56,952 nucleotides of DNA from Oscillospiraceae bacterium (GCA_022508885.1 JAFLUG010000004.1:3901-60852), one strand, 5' to 3'; shown: positions 32,723-41,995, numbered from the stretch's first letter. A program made the numbers and translations. The notes: generated by a model from the letters alone, not told the origin.

Positions 32723-32881
32723 GCACCGCCAAGACATTTACCCCTCAAAAAGCTAAAAATAACCGTAGAATTTAACAGACGCTTTATGTGCAAAATCACA
32801 ACAGTAAAAAAAATCCGCTGTCATTTTCGTTAAATAACACAAGAAGTTTTTGATTAATTGTTGAATTTTAGTAATTACATC
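32723..32881. other. Spacer between divergent pilC and glgP promoters
   Basis: About 160 bp, AT-rich, no repeat, RNA or short gene recognised. Confidence 0.5.
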
Positions 32882-32909
32882 TTGATTTTTCCGAAAAATG
32901 TGGTATAAT
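32882..32909 (+). promoter_or_regulatory. Sigma-A promoter of glgP
   Basis: TTGATT (32882-32887), 16 bp, TATAAT (32904-32909). The leader is about 48 nt and ends in GAAGGAGG. Confidence 0.8.
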
Positions 32910-32963
32910 TTACATGGGTGTATCTTCTCTGTGCAGAAGCACCCTTGAAGGAGGACGACCGAA

Positions 32964-35306
32964 ATGATTGACAAGACCCTGTTAAGAAACGATTTTGACG
33001 ACGCTCTGCGCGGTCAGGAGCGCAGCGGCGAGCATTATTCGCCCGTACAGATCCACCGCGCTCTCGGAAACGCCATAATGCGTCAGGCTGTGCCGATGAT
33101 GAATTACAGCCGTCCCGCGGGCAGAGGCGCAAGCTATCTCTCGGCGGAGTTTCTCGTAGGACGCGCTATCTACAATAACATTCTGTGCCTCGGGCTGAGC
33201 GATTTTGTAAAAGACCTGCTTAAAGAAGCCGGCGAAGGTCTGGCGGGCCTTGAGGAGATAGAGGACGCGGCCCTCGGAAACGGGGGACTCGGCAGACTTG
33301 CGGCGTGCTTTCTCGACAGCGCCGCGACCCTAAAGCTTCCGCTTACGGGCTATGGGATACGCTATAAATACGGACTTTTCAAGCAGAAGATAGAAAACGG
33401 CTTTCAGAAGGAATACGCCGACGACTGGACAAGATTCGGCGACCCGTGGAGCAGGCGCGTTGAAAACGACGCTGTTGTAATACATTTTTCAACCGGCGAC
33501 GTAAAGGCTGTTCCCTATGATATGCCTATCTTCGGATATAAAAACGACTATGCCTGCACGCTTCGTCTGTGGCAGGCGGAGCCTCTCGGAACATTTGATT
33601 TTGAGGCGTTCAACCGTCAGGATTATTTCGAGGCGGCAAGAAACGAGATAGAAGCGGAAAACATTTCCCGCACGCTCTATCCCAACGACGACACCAGAAA
33701 CGGAAAACTGCTGAGACTCAAGCAGGAATATTTCTTCAGCGCGGCTTCTATGGAAGACCTTATCAGAAAGCACCTTGCCGCGGGCAGACCGCTGCTGACC
33801 TTCGCGGATTTCAACTCCGTACAGCTAAACGACACCCACCCCGTTATCGCTATCCCCGAGCTTATCCGCAATCTTCTGGGACGCGGCTGTGAGTTTGAGG
33901 AAGCTCTCGATATCGCGAAGAATACCTTTAACTACACCAACCACACGATAATGGCGGAGGCTCTCGAAAAGTGGGGCAGCGACCTTATAGAAGAACTGCT
34001 CCCCGAAGTTTACTCCATTATCCTGCGCATAAACGAGGCGTTTATCTCCGATATGTACCGCAACAATGTTCCGCGCGCAAAGATCGAATCGATGCAGATG
34101 ATATCGGGCGGAATGGTCCATATGGCGAGAATGGCTATCTACTGTTCTTCTCATGTAAACGGCGTCGCGAAGATACACACCGATATCCTCAAAAACGACG
34201 CGCTGAAGGACTGGTACGAGCTTTATCCCGAGCGTTTCCTCAACGAAACGAACGGCATAACCCCGCGCCGCTGGCTGGCTTTGTGCAATCCCAGACTGTC
34301 GGCGATGATAACCGAGCTGCTCGGAAACGAAAGCTGGATAACAGACCTCGACCAGCTCAAAAACCTGAGAAAATACGCGGACGATTCTTCAATGGTTCAG
34401 CGTTTCGCCGATATAAAGCACGAAAACAAATGCCTGCTCGCAAACTATCTCGCGAAGGCGGAGGGCGTGAGCGTTGATCCGAACAGTATGTTTGACATAC
34501 AGATAAAGCGCCTGCACGAATACAAGCGCCAGCTTATGAACGCCTTCAGCATTCTGTATATCTACTTCGGAATAAAGGACGGAAGCATCTCAAACTTCGC
34601 TCCGACGACATTTATTTTCGGCGCGAAGGCGGCTCCCGGCTACGCGAGAGCAAAGGCGGTCATAAAGTTCATCAACGAGATAGCGACTCTGGTAAACAAC
34701 GACAAGTCGATAAACGGCGCGCTCAAGGTAGTTTTCGTACAGAACTACAACGTTTCCTACGCGGAAAAGCTCGTTATCGCGGCGGACATCTCCGAGCAGA
34801 TATCTACCGCGGGCACGGAGGCTTCGGGCACGGGCAACATGAAGTTTATGCTTAACGGAACAATGACCCTCGGCACCTATGACGGCGCGAACGTTGAGAT
34901 AGCGGAAGAAGCGGGCGAGGAAAACAACTACATCTTCGGCGCGAGAGTTCCCGACTTAGAGCAGATAATGCCGAATTACGACCCGCGCAAGATATACTCC
35001 GAAAACACCCGCGTAGCGAGAGTACTGAACACGCTTATCGACGGAACGTTTTCCGACGGCGGAAGCGGAGCTTTCAGAGAGCTTTACTACTCGCTGCTTG
35101 ACGGCGCTTCGTGGCACAAGCCCGACCACTATTATGTTCTCGGCGACCTCGAAAACTATGTGCAGGCAAAGCTCAAGGCAAACAGCGACTTCCACTTCAA
35201 CCACCCCGAGTTTTCCAAAAAGTGCTTTATCAATATGACCTGCGCGGGCAAGTTCAGCTCCGACAGAACTATCGCGGGATACGCAAAGGATATCTGGAAT
35301 ATTTAA
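32964..35306 (+). CDS. glgP: Glycogen/maltodextrin phosphorylase
   Basis: A 780-residue cytoplasmic enzyme that releases glucose-1-phosphate from alpha-1,4-glucans by phosphorolysis. The pyridoxal-phosphate lysine is K627 in EASGTGNMKFMLNG. Other family blocks are LGNGGLGRLAACFLDSAATL (N-terminal) and DIQIKRLHEYKRQLMN (near 510). At 780 residues it is close to bacterial GlgP; the regulatory N-terminal extension of animal enzymes is absent. It is transcribed alone, suggesting stored glycogen use not tied to a local glg operon. Confidence 0.96.
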   Translation: MIDKTLLRNDFDDALRGQERSGEHYSPVQIHRALGNAIMRQAVPMMNYSRPAGRGASYLSAEFLVGRAIYNNILCLGLSDFVKDLLKEAGEGLAGLEEIEDAALGNGGLGRLAACFLDSAATLKLPLTGYGIRYKYGLFKQKIENGFQKEYADDWTRFGDPWSRRVENDAVVIHFSTGDVKAVPYDMPIFGYKNDYACTLRLWQAEPLGTFDFEAFNRQDYFEAARNEIEAENISRTLYPNDDTRNGKLLRLKQEYFFSAASMEDLIRKHLAAGRPLLTFADFNSVQLNDTHPVIAIPELIRNLLGRGCEFEEALDIAKNTFNYTNHTIMAEALEKWGSDLIEELLPEVYSIILRINEAFISDMYRNNVPRAKIESMQMISGGMVHMARMAIYCSSHVNGVAKIHTDILKNDALKDWYELYPERFLNETNGITPRRWLALCNPRLSAMITELLGNESWITDLDQLKNLRKYADDSSMVQRFADIKHENKCLLANYLAKAEGVSVDPNSMFDIQIKRLHEYKRQLMNAFSILYIYFGIKDGSISNFAPTTFIFGAKAAPGYARAKAVIKFINEIATLVNNDKSINGALKVVFVQNYNVSYAEKLVIAADISEQISTAGTEASGTGNMKFMLNGTMTLGTYDGANVEIAEEAGEENNYIFGARVPDLEQIMPNYDPRKIYSENTRVARVLNTLIDGTFSDGGSGAFRELYYSLLDGASWHKPDHYYVLGDLENYVQAKLKANSDFHFNHPEFSKKCFINMTCAGKFSSDRTIAGYAKDIWNI

Positions 35307-35395
35307 AATAACGCGGTCTTGGCGGATTGATTTATACCTGAAACACTGTTTTGGCGGAGTTTATTTAAATTTGAATTTCAAAATTATTTTTTAAA
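35307..35395 (+). repeat. Partial copy of the palindrome-associated dispersed repeat
   Basis: TAACGCGGTCTTGGCGGATT and CTGTTTTGGCGGAGTTTATT are two related units. They are followed by TTTAAAttGAATTTCAAAATT, which matches 1041-1070 except for two bases. Only the left arm of the 1058-1352 palindrome is present, so this is a relic or a half element. Confidence 0.65.
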
Positions 35396-35400
35396 CCCCC

Positions 35401-35429
35401 TTGACAATTAAAGGAAAACCTGTTATAAT
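35401..35429 (+). promoter_or_regulatory. Consensus sigma-A promoter of rpsF-ssb-rpsR
   Basis: TTGACA (35401-35406), 17 bp, TATAAT (35424-35429): a perfect match, as expected for a ribosomal protein operon. Confidence 0.93.
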
Positions 35430-35436
35430 AATTCAG

Positions 35437-35483
35437 TTATCGCAAAAGCGAATAACCCCTTTCTCGTGTGAGAGCACGGGATC
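35437..35483 (+). promoter_or_regulatory. Structured leader of rpsF
   Basis: The leader contains TTATCGC-AAAA-GCGAATAA, then CCC...GGG around CTC/GAG. Many rpsF leaders carry an S6:S18-binding motif for autoregulation; this one is in the right place, but I cannot confirm the conserved bases. Confidence 0.35.
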
Positions 35484-35507
35484 AAAATCCATAAGGAGGT
35501 GCAATAT

Positions 35508-35804
35508 ATGGCAAAGTTAAGCGAAAAGTATGAGGCGGTCGTTGTTTTCTCCGTAAAGACAAACGACGAGGAGCAGATAAAGGCGGTAGTAAACAAGTTC
35601 TCCGACCTTATCAAGGCTAACGGCACTCTTACAAACGTTGACGAATGGGGCAAGAAAAAGCTCGCTTACGAAATCAACTACGAGGACGAAGGCTATTATG
35701 TTCTCTACAATTTTGAAAGCAAGCCCGATTTCCCCGCTGAATTCGAGCGCGTCATCAATATCACCGACGGCGTTTTGCGCTCGCTCGTAGTCCTTGCTCA
35801 CTGA
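35508..35804 (+). CDS. rpsF: Ribosomal protein S6
   Basis: A 98-residue 30S protein that pairs with S18 on the platform. The bacterial S6 pattern is clear (YEAVVVFSVKTNDEEQ, then VDEWGKKKLAYEINYEDEGYYVLYNF). An upstream GTG at 35499 is in frame but overlaps the AAGGAGGTG ribosome site, so the ATG at 35508 is used. First gene of the conserved rpsF-ssb-rpsR operon. Confidence 0.97.
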   Translation: MAKLSEKYEAVVVFSVKTNDEEQIKAVVNKFSDLIKANGTLTNVDEWGKKKLAYEINYEDEGYYVLYNFESKPDFPAEFERVINITDGVLRSLVVLAH

Positions 35805-35844
35805 TTGAATACCCGGACGTGAAAGATGTTATGGAGGTGCTGTT

Positions 35845-36336
35845 ATGAACAGAGTTATTATGATGGGCAGAATTGTAAACGACCCGGAACTTAAAACTAC
35901 TCCGTCGGGCGTTTCGGTATGCAGATTCCGAATAGCTGTTGACAGAAACTTCCAGAAAAAGGGCGAGGAGAGAAAATCCGACTTCTTTAATGTTACGGCG
36001 TGGCGCGGTACTGCCGAGTTTATCACGAGATTTTTCGGCAAGGGCAGAATGATACTGATAGAGGGGGAACTTCAGACCTCTCAGTACACCGATAAAAACG
36101 GAAACCCTGCGACATGGTATGACATTATAGTCGACAACGCCTATTTCACGGGCGAAAAAGCGAACGCCGGAAACGGCGGGTATGGAGGATATGCCCCGGC
36201 AAACGGCCCGGGATACGGCGAGCCTCCGCCCGAGCGCAGCTCATATTCGTATTCCGAACCGCCAAGCGCGGCGCCCGCGCAGAGCGCTCCCGCTCCTGAT
36301 TTTTCCGCCGCGGACAAGGACGACTATCCATTCTGA
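35845..36336 (+). CDS. ssb: Single-stranded DNA-binding protein
   Basis: A 163-residue SSB with an N-terminal OB fold (MNRVIMMGRIVNDPELKTTPSG..VCRFRIAVDR), a Gly/Pro/Ser-rich disordered linker (about 110-150) and the acidic tip DKDDYPF that recruits replication and repair proteins. It works as a tetramer on single-stranded DNA. Placement between rpsF and rpsR is the standard bacterial order. Confidence 0.97.
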   Translation: MNRVIMMGRIVNDPELKTTPSGVSVCRFRIAVDRNFQKKGEERKSDFFNVTAWRGTAEFITRFFGKGRMILIEGELQTSQYTDKNGNPATWYDIIVDNAYFTGEKANAGNGGYGGYAPANGPGYGEPPPERSSYSYSEPPSAAPAQSAPAPDFSAADKDDYPF

Positions 36337-36377
36337 GAAAATTTAATTTAAAATCTACACACAGGAGGTAGAAAACA

Positions 36378-36626
36378 ATGGCTGAAAGAAACGATAAGCC
36401 TATGCACGGCGCAAAGCGTCCCCACCGCAAGGTTTGCCAGTTCTGCGCTGACAGGACTGAGTTTATTGATTATAAGGATACCGGCAAGCTCCGCAAGTTT
36501 ATGACAGAGCGCGCCAAGATACTCCCCAGCAGAGTTACGGGCTGCTGCGCGTATCACCAGAGAGAGCTTACCACGGCTATCAAGAGAGCAAGACAGCTCG
36601 CTCTTATTCCTTATGTAGCTGACTGA
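36378..36626 (+). CDS. rpsR: Ribosomal protein S18 (zinc-binding type)
   Basis: An 82-residue 30S protein that binds next to S6. This form keeps the zinc ligands (C20, C23, C56 and H60 or C57), unlike the zinc-free paralogue found under zinc starvation. [10 protein letters not shown] and [13 protein letters not shown] fit the family. Ribosome site AGGAGG; terminator follows. Confidence 0.97.
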   Translation: MAERNDKPMHGAKRPHRKVCQFCADRTEFIDYKDTGKLRKFMTERAKILPSRVTGCCAYHQRELTTAIKRARQLALIPYVAD

Positions 36627-36646
36627 TAAAAGCTGAACAAAACAAG

Positions 36647-36677
36647 AACAGGCTCGGTTTTCGAGCCTGTTTTTTTG
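36647..36677 (+). terminator. Terminator of rpsF-ssb-rpsR
   Basis: AACAGGCTCG (36647-36656)/CGAGCCTGTT (36662-36671), loop GTTTT, eight Ts at 36670-36677. Confidence 0.95.
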
Positions 36678-36691
36678 TTGGATAAAACGGA

Positions 36692-36720
36692 TTGACATTT
36701 TTTGCGGAATGTGGTACAAT
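36692..36720 (+). promoter_or_regulatory. Sigma-A promoter of the leucine-rich lipoprotein gene
   Basis: TTGACA (36692-36697), 17 bp, TACAAT (36715-36720). Confidence 0.88.
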
Positions 36721-36755
36721 AAATCCAATAACTCTCTGAAAGGATGAACATAAAT

Positions 36756-37538
36756 ATGAAGAAATTATTTGCAGTATTAGCCATAGCAATAATGGTACTT
36801 TCTCTCAGTGGGTGTAACAGTTATCCCGCAATAAACGGCTTTGAATACGATGTCAGTCAGAAATATTACGGCTATGCAATCACCGGATATAACGGCAAGG
36901 ATACAGATATAGAAATACCTTCGTCGCTGTTAGGAGTTAAGGTTGCCGAGATTGGTGACCGCGTGTTTCAGTTTATGAACAATATCAATAGCGTTACTGT
37001 TCCGGATGGCGTGATCCAAATAGGAGATTTTGCTTTTGGTGAGTGTGATAATCTTGAAAATGTAAAAATTCCGGATGGAGTAACTAAAATTGGCACAATG
37101 GCTTTTTTTGGGTGTAACGCCCTTAAAAACATAGACATTCCCGACAGCGTTACTGAATTTGGAGAAGACGCGTTTAGTCAATCGGGTCTTGAGAGCATAA
37201 AACTCCCCAAAGGAATAACCGAGGTCAGCAGTTCTTTGTTTATCTACTGTTCAAATCTCAAAAGCATAGATATCCCCAATGGAGTAACCAAAATCGGCGA
37301 TGCGGCATTCAACTTTTGCGAAAGCCTTACAGATGTGACTATACCCGACAGTGTAACTTTCATTGGAAGCTCTTTTCATGAGTGCGAAAGTCTTACCGAC
37401 ATTACGCTTCCGGATAGTGTAACCGAAATCAGCGAAAACGCTTTTGATTGCAGCTACAACATTTCCGTTACCTACAAAGGCAAAACCTACGACTACGCCC
37501 ACATAGGCGACTTATACAAAGCTATAAACGGAAATTAA
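36756..37538 (+). CDS. BspA-like leucine-rich repeat lipoprotein
   Basis: A 260-residue surface lipoprotein. The signal peptide ends in the lipobox LSGC near residue 20. Seven or so BspA-type leucine-rich repeats of about 23 residues follow (IPDSVTEIG..AF..C..L), known from surface adhesins of gut and oral bacteria. The ATG at 36756 is preferred, as the ATG at 36744 touches the AAAGG ribosome site. The gene is visibly more AT-rich than its neighbours and uses different codons, which suggests acquisition. Partner or ligand is not known. Confidence 0.85.
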   Translation: MKKLFAVLAIAIMVLSLSGCNSYPAINGFEYDVSQKYYGYAITGYNGKDTDIEIPSSLLGVKVAEIGDRVFQFMNNINSVTVPDGVIQIGDFAFGECDNLENVKIPDGVTKIGTMAFFGCNALKNIDIPDSVTEFGEDAFSQSGLESIKLPKGITEVSSSLFIYCSNLKSIDIPNGVTKIGDAAFNFCESLTDVTIPDSVTFIGSSFHECESLTDITLPDSVTEISENAFDCSYNISVTYKGKTYDYAHIGDLYKAINGN

Positions 37539-37565
37539 AAAATGCAAAAAGTCTTTGAAAAGGGG

Positions 37566-37603
37566 TTCGGGGGAAAACTTTCTACAGAAAGTTTTCCCCC
37601 GAA
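37566..37603. terminator. Bidirectional terminator between the LRR lipoprotein gene and htpG
   Basis: A 17-bp stem TTCGGGGGAAAACTTTC (37566-37582)/GAAAGTTTTCCCCCGAA (37587-37603) with a TACA loop, then TTGTTTTT. It is preceded by CAAAAAGTCTTTGAAAAG (37545-37562), which recurs inverted at 54485-54502. Confidence 0.9.
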
Positions 37604-37609
37604 TTGTTT

Positions 37610-39586
37610 TTACTTCGCCATTATCTCGCATACTTTGTTTGAAAACTCCACGGGGTTTTCTATCGGCATTCCCTCGATAAGGAGCGCTTGGTTATAAAGC
37701 AAATCGGCGTAATCTCCCGCCTTGTCCTTGTCGTTCTCGTACAGCACTTTGAGCTTTTGGAATATCGCGTGGGCGGGGTTTATCTCGAGAATTTTCTCCG
37801 CCTTTGCGTTTTCGGCATTAGGCATAGCCGAAAGCACCTTCTCCATTTCGACCGACAGCATACCCTCGCTTGTGATGCAGACGGGGTGGTTTTTAAGCCT
37901 CTGCGAGAGCCGAACGGACTTTACCTTTCCGCCGAGCTTTTCGGTCATATAGTCGAACAGCGGCTTGTTGTCCTCCTGCTCCTTTTTTATCTCTTCCTTT
38001 TCCTCTTCGGTCTCGAGACCAAGGTCGTCTGCCGAGACTGACTTGAACTCCTTGCCCTTGTAATCGTGCATCATCTGCAGGCAGAACTCGTCCACGTTGT
38101 CCGTAAGATAAAGTATCTCAAAGCCCTTGTCGCGAACGCGTTCGGTCTGCGGAAGGCTTTCTATCCTCGAAACGCTCGAGCCGCTCGCAAAGTAGATGTA
38201 CTTCTGCTCGTCAGCAGCTTCAGCGGTATTCTCCGCGGGATTTTCGGCTGCTGCTTCGGCTGAATTCTCAGCGTTTTCTTCTTCGGCTTTTACGCCCTTC
38301 ATTCTCGAATAATACTCGGAAAGCGTTGTAGTTCCGCCGTTTGAGGTCTTGAACAACAGCAGGTCCTGAAGCTCGTCCTTGTTCATTCCATAGCTTTCGT
38401 AAATGCCGTATTTAAGCTGTATTCCAAACGCCTCGAAGAATTTTTCGTACTTCTCACGGTCGTTTTTCAGGCACTTTTTCAGCTCGTTCTTTATCGACTT
38501 CTCCACGCTCTTCGCGATTATTTTAAGCTGGCGGTCGTGCTGGAGCATTTCGCGGGAGATGTTCAGCGACAGGTCCTCGCTGTCCACAAGCCCCTTTACA
38601 AAGCTGAAGTAATCGGGAAGCAGGTCGGCGCATTTTTCCATTATCATTACGCCGCTTGAATACAATTGCAAGCCCTTTTCAAAGTTCTTCGAATAATAAT
38701 CATAAGGCACCTTTTCGGGAATATACAAAAGCGCCGAATATGTCGCCGTACCCTCGGTTTTCGTGTGGATATGCAAAAGCGGGTCGGTGTAGTCGTAAAA
38801 CTTGTCCTTGTAAAACTGATTGTACTCCTCGTCCTTAAGCTCGGATTTCGCCTTTTTCCATACAGGTATCTGAGAGTTTAAGGTCTCGGTGACGGTCTCT
38901 TTTTCGTACTCCGCGTCAACGCCGTCCTTGCCCGTGCCTTCTTTGAGCTTTTCGTGCTCCGTGTCCATAACGATAGGATAGCGGATATAATCCGAATAGC
39001 GCTTTACAAGCTCGCGGATCTTATATACCTGAAGATATTCGTCGTAGTTTTCTTCCTCCGCGTTTTCCTTTATCTCAAGCGTTATTGTCGTGCCGTTTTC
39101 GTCCTTTTCGGCTTCGGAGACAGTGTAGCCGTCCGCGCCCTCGCTCTGCCACATAAAAGCCTTGTCCGAACCGTAGGGCTTTGAGATGACAGTCACCTTT
39201 TTCGCCACCATAAACGCCGAATAAAATCCCACGCCGAACTGCCCGATAACGTCAACGTCCTCCGTCTTTTCGTTGTCGCGCTTAAACTCAAACGAACCGC
39301 TCTGCGCGATAGTGCCTAAGTTGTTTTCAAGCTCGTCGGCGGTCATTCCTATGCCGTTGTCGCTGATAGTAAGCGTTCTCGCGTCCTTATCCGCTTCGAG
39401 CTTTATTTTCATATCCGCGCGCGTAAGCCCGAGGTTTTCCTCCATAGACTTGAAATACAGCTTGTCGAGCGCGTCAGAGGCATTGGAAATAAGCTCGCGC
39501 AGAAATATCTCCTTGTGCGTATATATCGAGTTTATCATCATTTCAAGCAGGCGCTTGGACTCGGCTTTAAATTCCTTTTGTTCCAT
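37610..39586 (-). CDS. htpG: Hsp90 chaperone HtpG
   Basis: A 658-residue cytoplasmic ATP-dependent chaperone dimer. The GHKL ATPase domain shows E31/N35 ([13 protein letters not shown]), D76 (SDNGIG) and [12 protein letters not shown] (115-126). Middle domain and C-terminal dimerisation domain follow. It is about 30 residues longer than E. coli HtpG because of an Ala/Glu/Asn-rich insert (434-460) just before the conserved QKYIYF-ASG strand. The promoter is covered by a perfect CIRCE operator, so it is controlled by the heat-shock repressor HrcA. Confidence 0.96.
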   Translation of the reverse strand: MEQKEFKAESKRLLEMMINSIYTHKEIFLRELISNASDALDKLYFKSMEENLGLTRADMKIKLEADKDARTLTISDNGIGMTADELENNLGTIAQSGSFEFKRDNEKTEDVDVIGQFGVGFYSAFMVAKKVTVISKPYGSDKAFMWQSEGADGYTVSEAEKDENGTTITLEIKENAEEENYDEYLQVYKIRELVKRYSDYIRYPIVMDTEHEKLKEGTGKDGVDAEYEKETVTETLNSQIPVWKKAKSELKDEEYNQFYKDKFYDYTDPLLHIHTKTEGTATYSALLYIPEKVPYDYYSKNFEKGLQLYSSGVMIMEKCADLLPDYFSFVKGLVDSEDLSLNISREMLQHDRQLKIIAKSVEKSIKNELKKCLKNDREKYEKFFEAFGIQLKYGIYESYGMNKDELQDLLLFKTSNGGTTTLSEYYSRMKGVKAEEENAENSAEAAAENPAENTAEAADEQKYIYFASGSSVSRIESLPQTERVRDKGFEILYLTDNVDEFCLQMMHDYKGKEFKSVSADDLGLETEEEKEEIKKEQEDNKPLFDYMTEKLGGKVKSVRLSQRLKNHPVCITSEGMLSVEMEKVLSAMPNAENAKAEKILEINPAHAIFQKLKVLYENDKDKAGDYADLLYNQALLIEGMPIENPVEFSNKVCEIMAK

Positions 39587-39611
39587 ATAATTTCACTCCT
39601 GTTTTTAACTT

Positions 39612-39638
39612 TTAGCACTCTCGCTCTTTGAGTGCTAA
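39612..39638 (-). promoter_or_regulatory. CIRCE operator (HrcA binding site) of htpG
   Basis: TTAGCACTC (39612-39620), 9-bp spacer, GAGTGCTAA (39630-39638): a perfect CIRCE. It covers the predicted transcription start, so HrcA binding would block htpG until heat shock. Confidence 0.96.
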
Positions 39639-39642
39639 TTAC

Positions 39643-39670
39643 ATTATACTACTTTTTTGTGAAATGTCAA
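39643..39670 (-). promoter_or_regulatory. Sigma-A promoter of htpG
   Basis: On the minus strand TTGACA (39665-39670), 16 bp, TATAAT (39643-39648). CIRCE lies directly downstream. Confidence 0.9.
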
Positions 39671-39701
39671 GCGTTTTGGAAAATATTTCTTAAATTTTTA
39701 T

Positions 39702-39730
39702 TTGACGGTGATTTCATTTTTCCTTATTTT
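39702..39730 (+). promoter_or_regulatory. Candidate promoter of the small helical protein gene
   Basis: TTGACG (39702-39707), 17 bp, TATTTT (39725-39730). The -10 is poor, so this is tentative. Confidence 0.4.
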
Positions 39731-39790
39731 GTCAGAAATATTTTTCACGGCTTTGACCAAAATAATAAAAACCAAAGGAGTGAAAAGTTA

Positions 39791-40234
39791 ATGCCGAATT
39801 TTAAAAACCGCCAGAGCGCGGAGATATTGAACGCGGTCTACCGCAACGCACAGATGGCTTACGAGGCTTCAAACGACGTGCTTAAGGTATGCAAAAACAA
39901 CAACCTTTTCCTTGAGATACAACAAGAGCAGGCGCGCTATAAGAAAGTAAAGGACAACGCGAGAAGCGAACTTTTAAAGCGCGGAGCGGAGCCCGTCGAG
40001 GTTTCGCCCATGGGGAAAGCGATGTCGAAAATGGGCATAGCCATGAAGACCTTCAACAACCAGAGCGGCTCGAATATCGCGAAAATAATGTTTAACGGAA
40101 CGGCAATGGGAATTATAGATATCCAGCACGCCGTAAACCGCTCGCACGGCGCCGAACCGAAAATACGCGAGAGCGCCGAGCGCCTTCTCGACCGCGAGCG
40201 CGACTACTGCGAAAACCTTCGGAAATATTTATGA
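39791..40234 (+). CDS. Small helical protein of unknown function
   Basis: A 147-residue, mostly helical, basic protein without signal or membrane segment. The start is the ATG after AAAGGAGTG; a longer open frame from 39632 has no ribosome site. The layout (long N-terminal helix with LNAVYRNAQMAYEASNDVL, central GKAMSKMGIAMKTF, and a C-terminal RESAERLLDRERDYCENL helix) recalls ferritin-like DUF2383-type bundles that are common in spore-formers, but metal ligands are not obvious. It is divergent from htpG. Function not assigned. Confidence 0.65.
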   Translation: MPNFKNRQSAEILNAVYRNAQMAYEASNDVLKVCKNNNLFLEIQQEQARYKKVKDNARSELLKRGAEPVEVSPMGKAMSKMGIAMKTFNNQSGSNIAKIMFNGTAMGIIDIQHAVNRSHGAEPKIRESAERLLDRERDYCENLRKYL

Positions 40235-40333
40235 GAACTTTGCCCGAGCATATCCCCTGCGATATAAAAGCGGGACGCGGAAAAGCCGCCCGCGTCCCGA
40301 TAAAGTCCCGTGAAAAAGAGATCGAAAACTAAA

Positions 40334-40375
40334 AGCCTGTTCACATAACCTTTTTTCTGGTCGTGTGAACAGGCT
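40334..40375 (-). terminator. Terminator of the EAL/HDOD-FkbM operon
   Basis: A perfect 12-bp stem AGCCTGTTCACA (40334-40345)/TGTGAACAGGCT (40364-40375); on the minus strand it is followed by TTTTAGTTTT. A second GC-rich hairpin (CGGGACGCGG...CCGCGTCCCG) at about 40270-40300 lies beyond and has no T run. Confidence 0.8.
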
Positions 40376-40392
40376 CAGCTGTTGTATAATCT

Positions 40393-41127
40393 TTATCCCT
40401 CAGCGCTTACAGCTTTGTTATCAACAATGTTGTTCATTACCTCCAGCGCCCTTTCACGCTGAACAGCCGCGGTATTCGGGTCGCCGTTCATCTCACAGCG
40501 GATAAAAAACATTATATCGTCCGGACAGCCCTCAAGTCCCGCCTGACGCGCGAAGCTGAGAGAATTAAGCGAAATGCGGCTCAGCTCACCTTCCATAATA
40601 ACGCCCGTGTCTTTTCCGTATGCCTTGCTTATATACTCCATAAAACCGCCGTCGGAAATGATAAGCTGTCTGTACCTTGTGTCTATCTCAAGCGAGAGCT
40701 GGTCGTTCTGCGCGCGCTCGAAATCTCCTATAGCGTCCACAGAGATATCCGCGACGCTTACATTGACATGAACGCTTCCGTTATTGTCAAAATCGGGGCA
40801 GTACATCTCCAGCGCCTTTTCTATCTCAGCCGCTTTATTTTTCATCGGAGAGTTTTCGTCGGTTATCACAACCAGCACCATAAGGTCCTCCGCCTCGCGC
40901 GAAAACAGCAAAACGCATATTGTTACTATAACCGTAAGCACAAGCACGCCCAACAGTATAAAGCCCTTGTTTAAATCGAAAAACGCCTCGGCCTTCTGCC
41001 AGACGGTTATTTCGGGCGGTTCTTCGGATGTTTCCGGGATAAGCTCGCTTTCGCTTATGATGCCCTGCTTAAGCTTTAAAAGCTCGATCCTCTCCTGTCT
41101 GAGTTTCTCTTCTTCGTCCTTGTTCAT
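40393..41127 (-). CDS. Membrane-anchored protein of unknown function
   Basis: A 244-residue protein: charged cytoplasmic N-terminus (1-50, Glu/Lys-rich), one transmembrane helix (about 55-74), then a 170-residue extracellular alpha/beta domain. No catalytic motif is recognised. It is the last gene of the operon starting at 44414, separated from the previous gene by a repeat that may partly end transcription. Ribosome site GAGGAG. Confidence 0.65.
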   Translation of the reverse strand: MNKDEEEKLRQERIELLKLKQGIISESELIPETSEEPPEITVWQKAEAFFDLNKGFILLGVLVLTVIVTICVLLFSREAEDLMVLVVITDENSPMKNKAAEIEKALEMYCPDFDNNGSVHVNVSVADISVDAIGDFERAQNDQLSLEIDTRYRQLIISDGGFMEYISKAYGKDTGVIMEGELSRISLNSLSFARQAGLEGCPDDIMFFIRCEMNGDPNTAAVQRERALEVMNNIVDNKAVSAEG

Positions 41128-41169
41128 GATCTCCTCAAATATTCCTGCTTGTAAGAAAGCCTTATTTCA

Positions 41170-41211
41170 GGCTGTCAAAAAGCCCCCTGTCGGGGGCTTC
41201 TCGGCAGTCTG
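41170..41211. repeat. Interspersed repeat copy 3 (short form), acting as a terminator
   Basis: Ends AGGCTGTCAA (41170-41179) and TCGGCAGTCT (41202-41211) enclose only GCCCCC-TGTC-GGGGGC. On the minus strand it reads as a GC hairpin followed by TTTTTG, a good terminator for the gene ending at 41216. Confidence 0.8.
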
Positions 41212-41215
41212 ATTA

Positions 41216-41995
41216 TTATTGTTCTCCTACTTTATATACCTTCTCCAGCTTTATTTCGGGCGTAAGTCTGCCGTAGGTGTCATATGCTTCCATAACCGTA
41301 ACGCCCAGCGCGCCGTCGCTTATACTTGTGAAATTGAGCGGATTTGACGCGACGACCTCGTATGTAAAGCCGAGAGTGACAGAGGCTGTCCTGCCCGCGC
41401 TTCTGGTAAACACCACCCTGTATGTGTCGCACTCTCTGAACGCGAAAGCCGCGCCCGCGCCGTTGTCGAGAATTACAGGGTCTACGACATTGTTGCGCTC
41501 GATAAATTCGTATTCCCCGCTTTCGTCTATATCCTGCGAGTAGATGTTCTGAGCCGCGAGGACTACTCCGTTTGAAACGCCCGCGGTAAGGGTAAGGTTT
41601 CTGTAATAAAAATCCGGAACAGCCGGTTTTCCCTCTTCGTCAAGTCCGTTATACACGCTGCCCGTAAGGACAAAGGTGTTTTCGTCCACCTGCTCGAGGT
41701 CGAATAAAAACACAGGCGCGTAAATTATATTCTGATAGGTCGCGAGAATTTCCGTCATTTCCTCCGAGGAAAGCGTGCCGCTTTCACCGTCGTTTACTGC
41801 CGCGACTATCTGCGACAGCGTTTCGTCGGCGTTAAGGTCGGCTGTGTAGATCCGCGTGACCATACGGACATTTCCGCTTTCTCCTTTAAGATCTCCGCAG
41901 TAAATGAGGTCGCTTGAATTCAGCTCGAGGAAAATAAACACTCCCAGCGTCGCTATGATCAGGACCAGTATTATAATCGCCAGAACAACCTTCAT
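41216..41995 (-). CDS. Membrane-anchored protein of unknown function
   Basis: A 259-residue protein with an N-terminal signal-anchor (3-24) and an extracellular, beta-rich domain without cysteine pairs or known motifs. It ends in EIKLEKVYKVGEQ. It sits between the FkbM-like gene and another single-pass protein, so the three may form a surface or envelope unit. No function assigned. Confidence 0.65.
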   Translation of the reverse strand: MKVVLAIIILVLIIATLGVFIFLELNSSDLIYCGDLKGESGNVRMVTRIYTADLNADETLSQIVAAVNDGESGTLSSEEMTEILATYQNIIYAPVFLFDLEQVDENTFVLTGSVYNGLDEEGKPAVPDFYYRNLTLTAGVSNGVVLAAQNIYSQDIDESGEYEFIERNNVVDPVILDNGAGAAFAFRECDTYRVVFTRSAGRTASVTLGFTYEVVASNPLNFTSISDGALGVTVMEAYDTYGRLTPEIKLEKVYKVGEQ

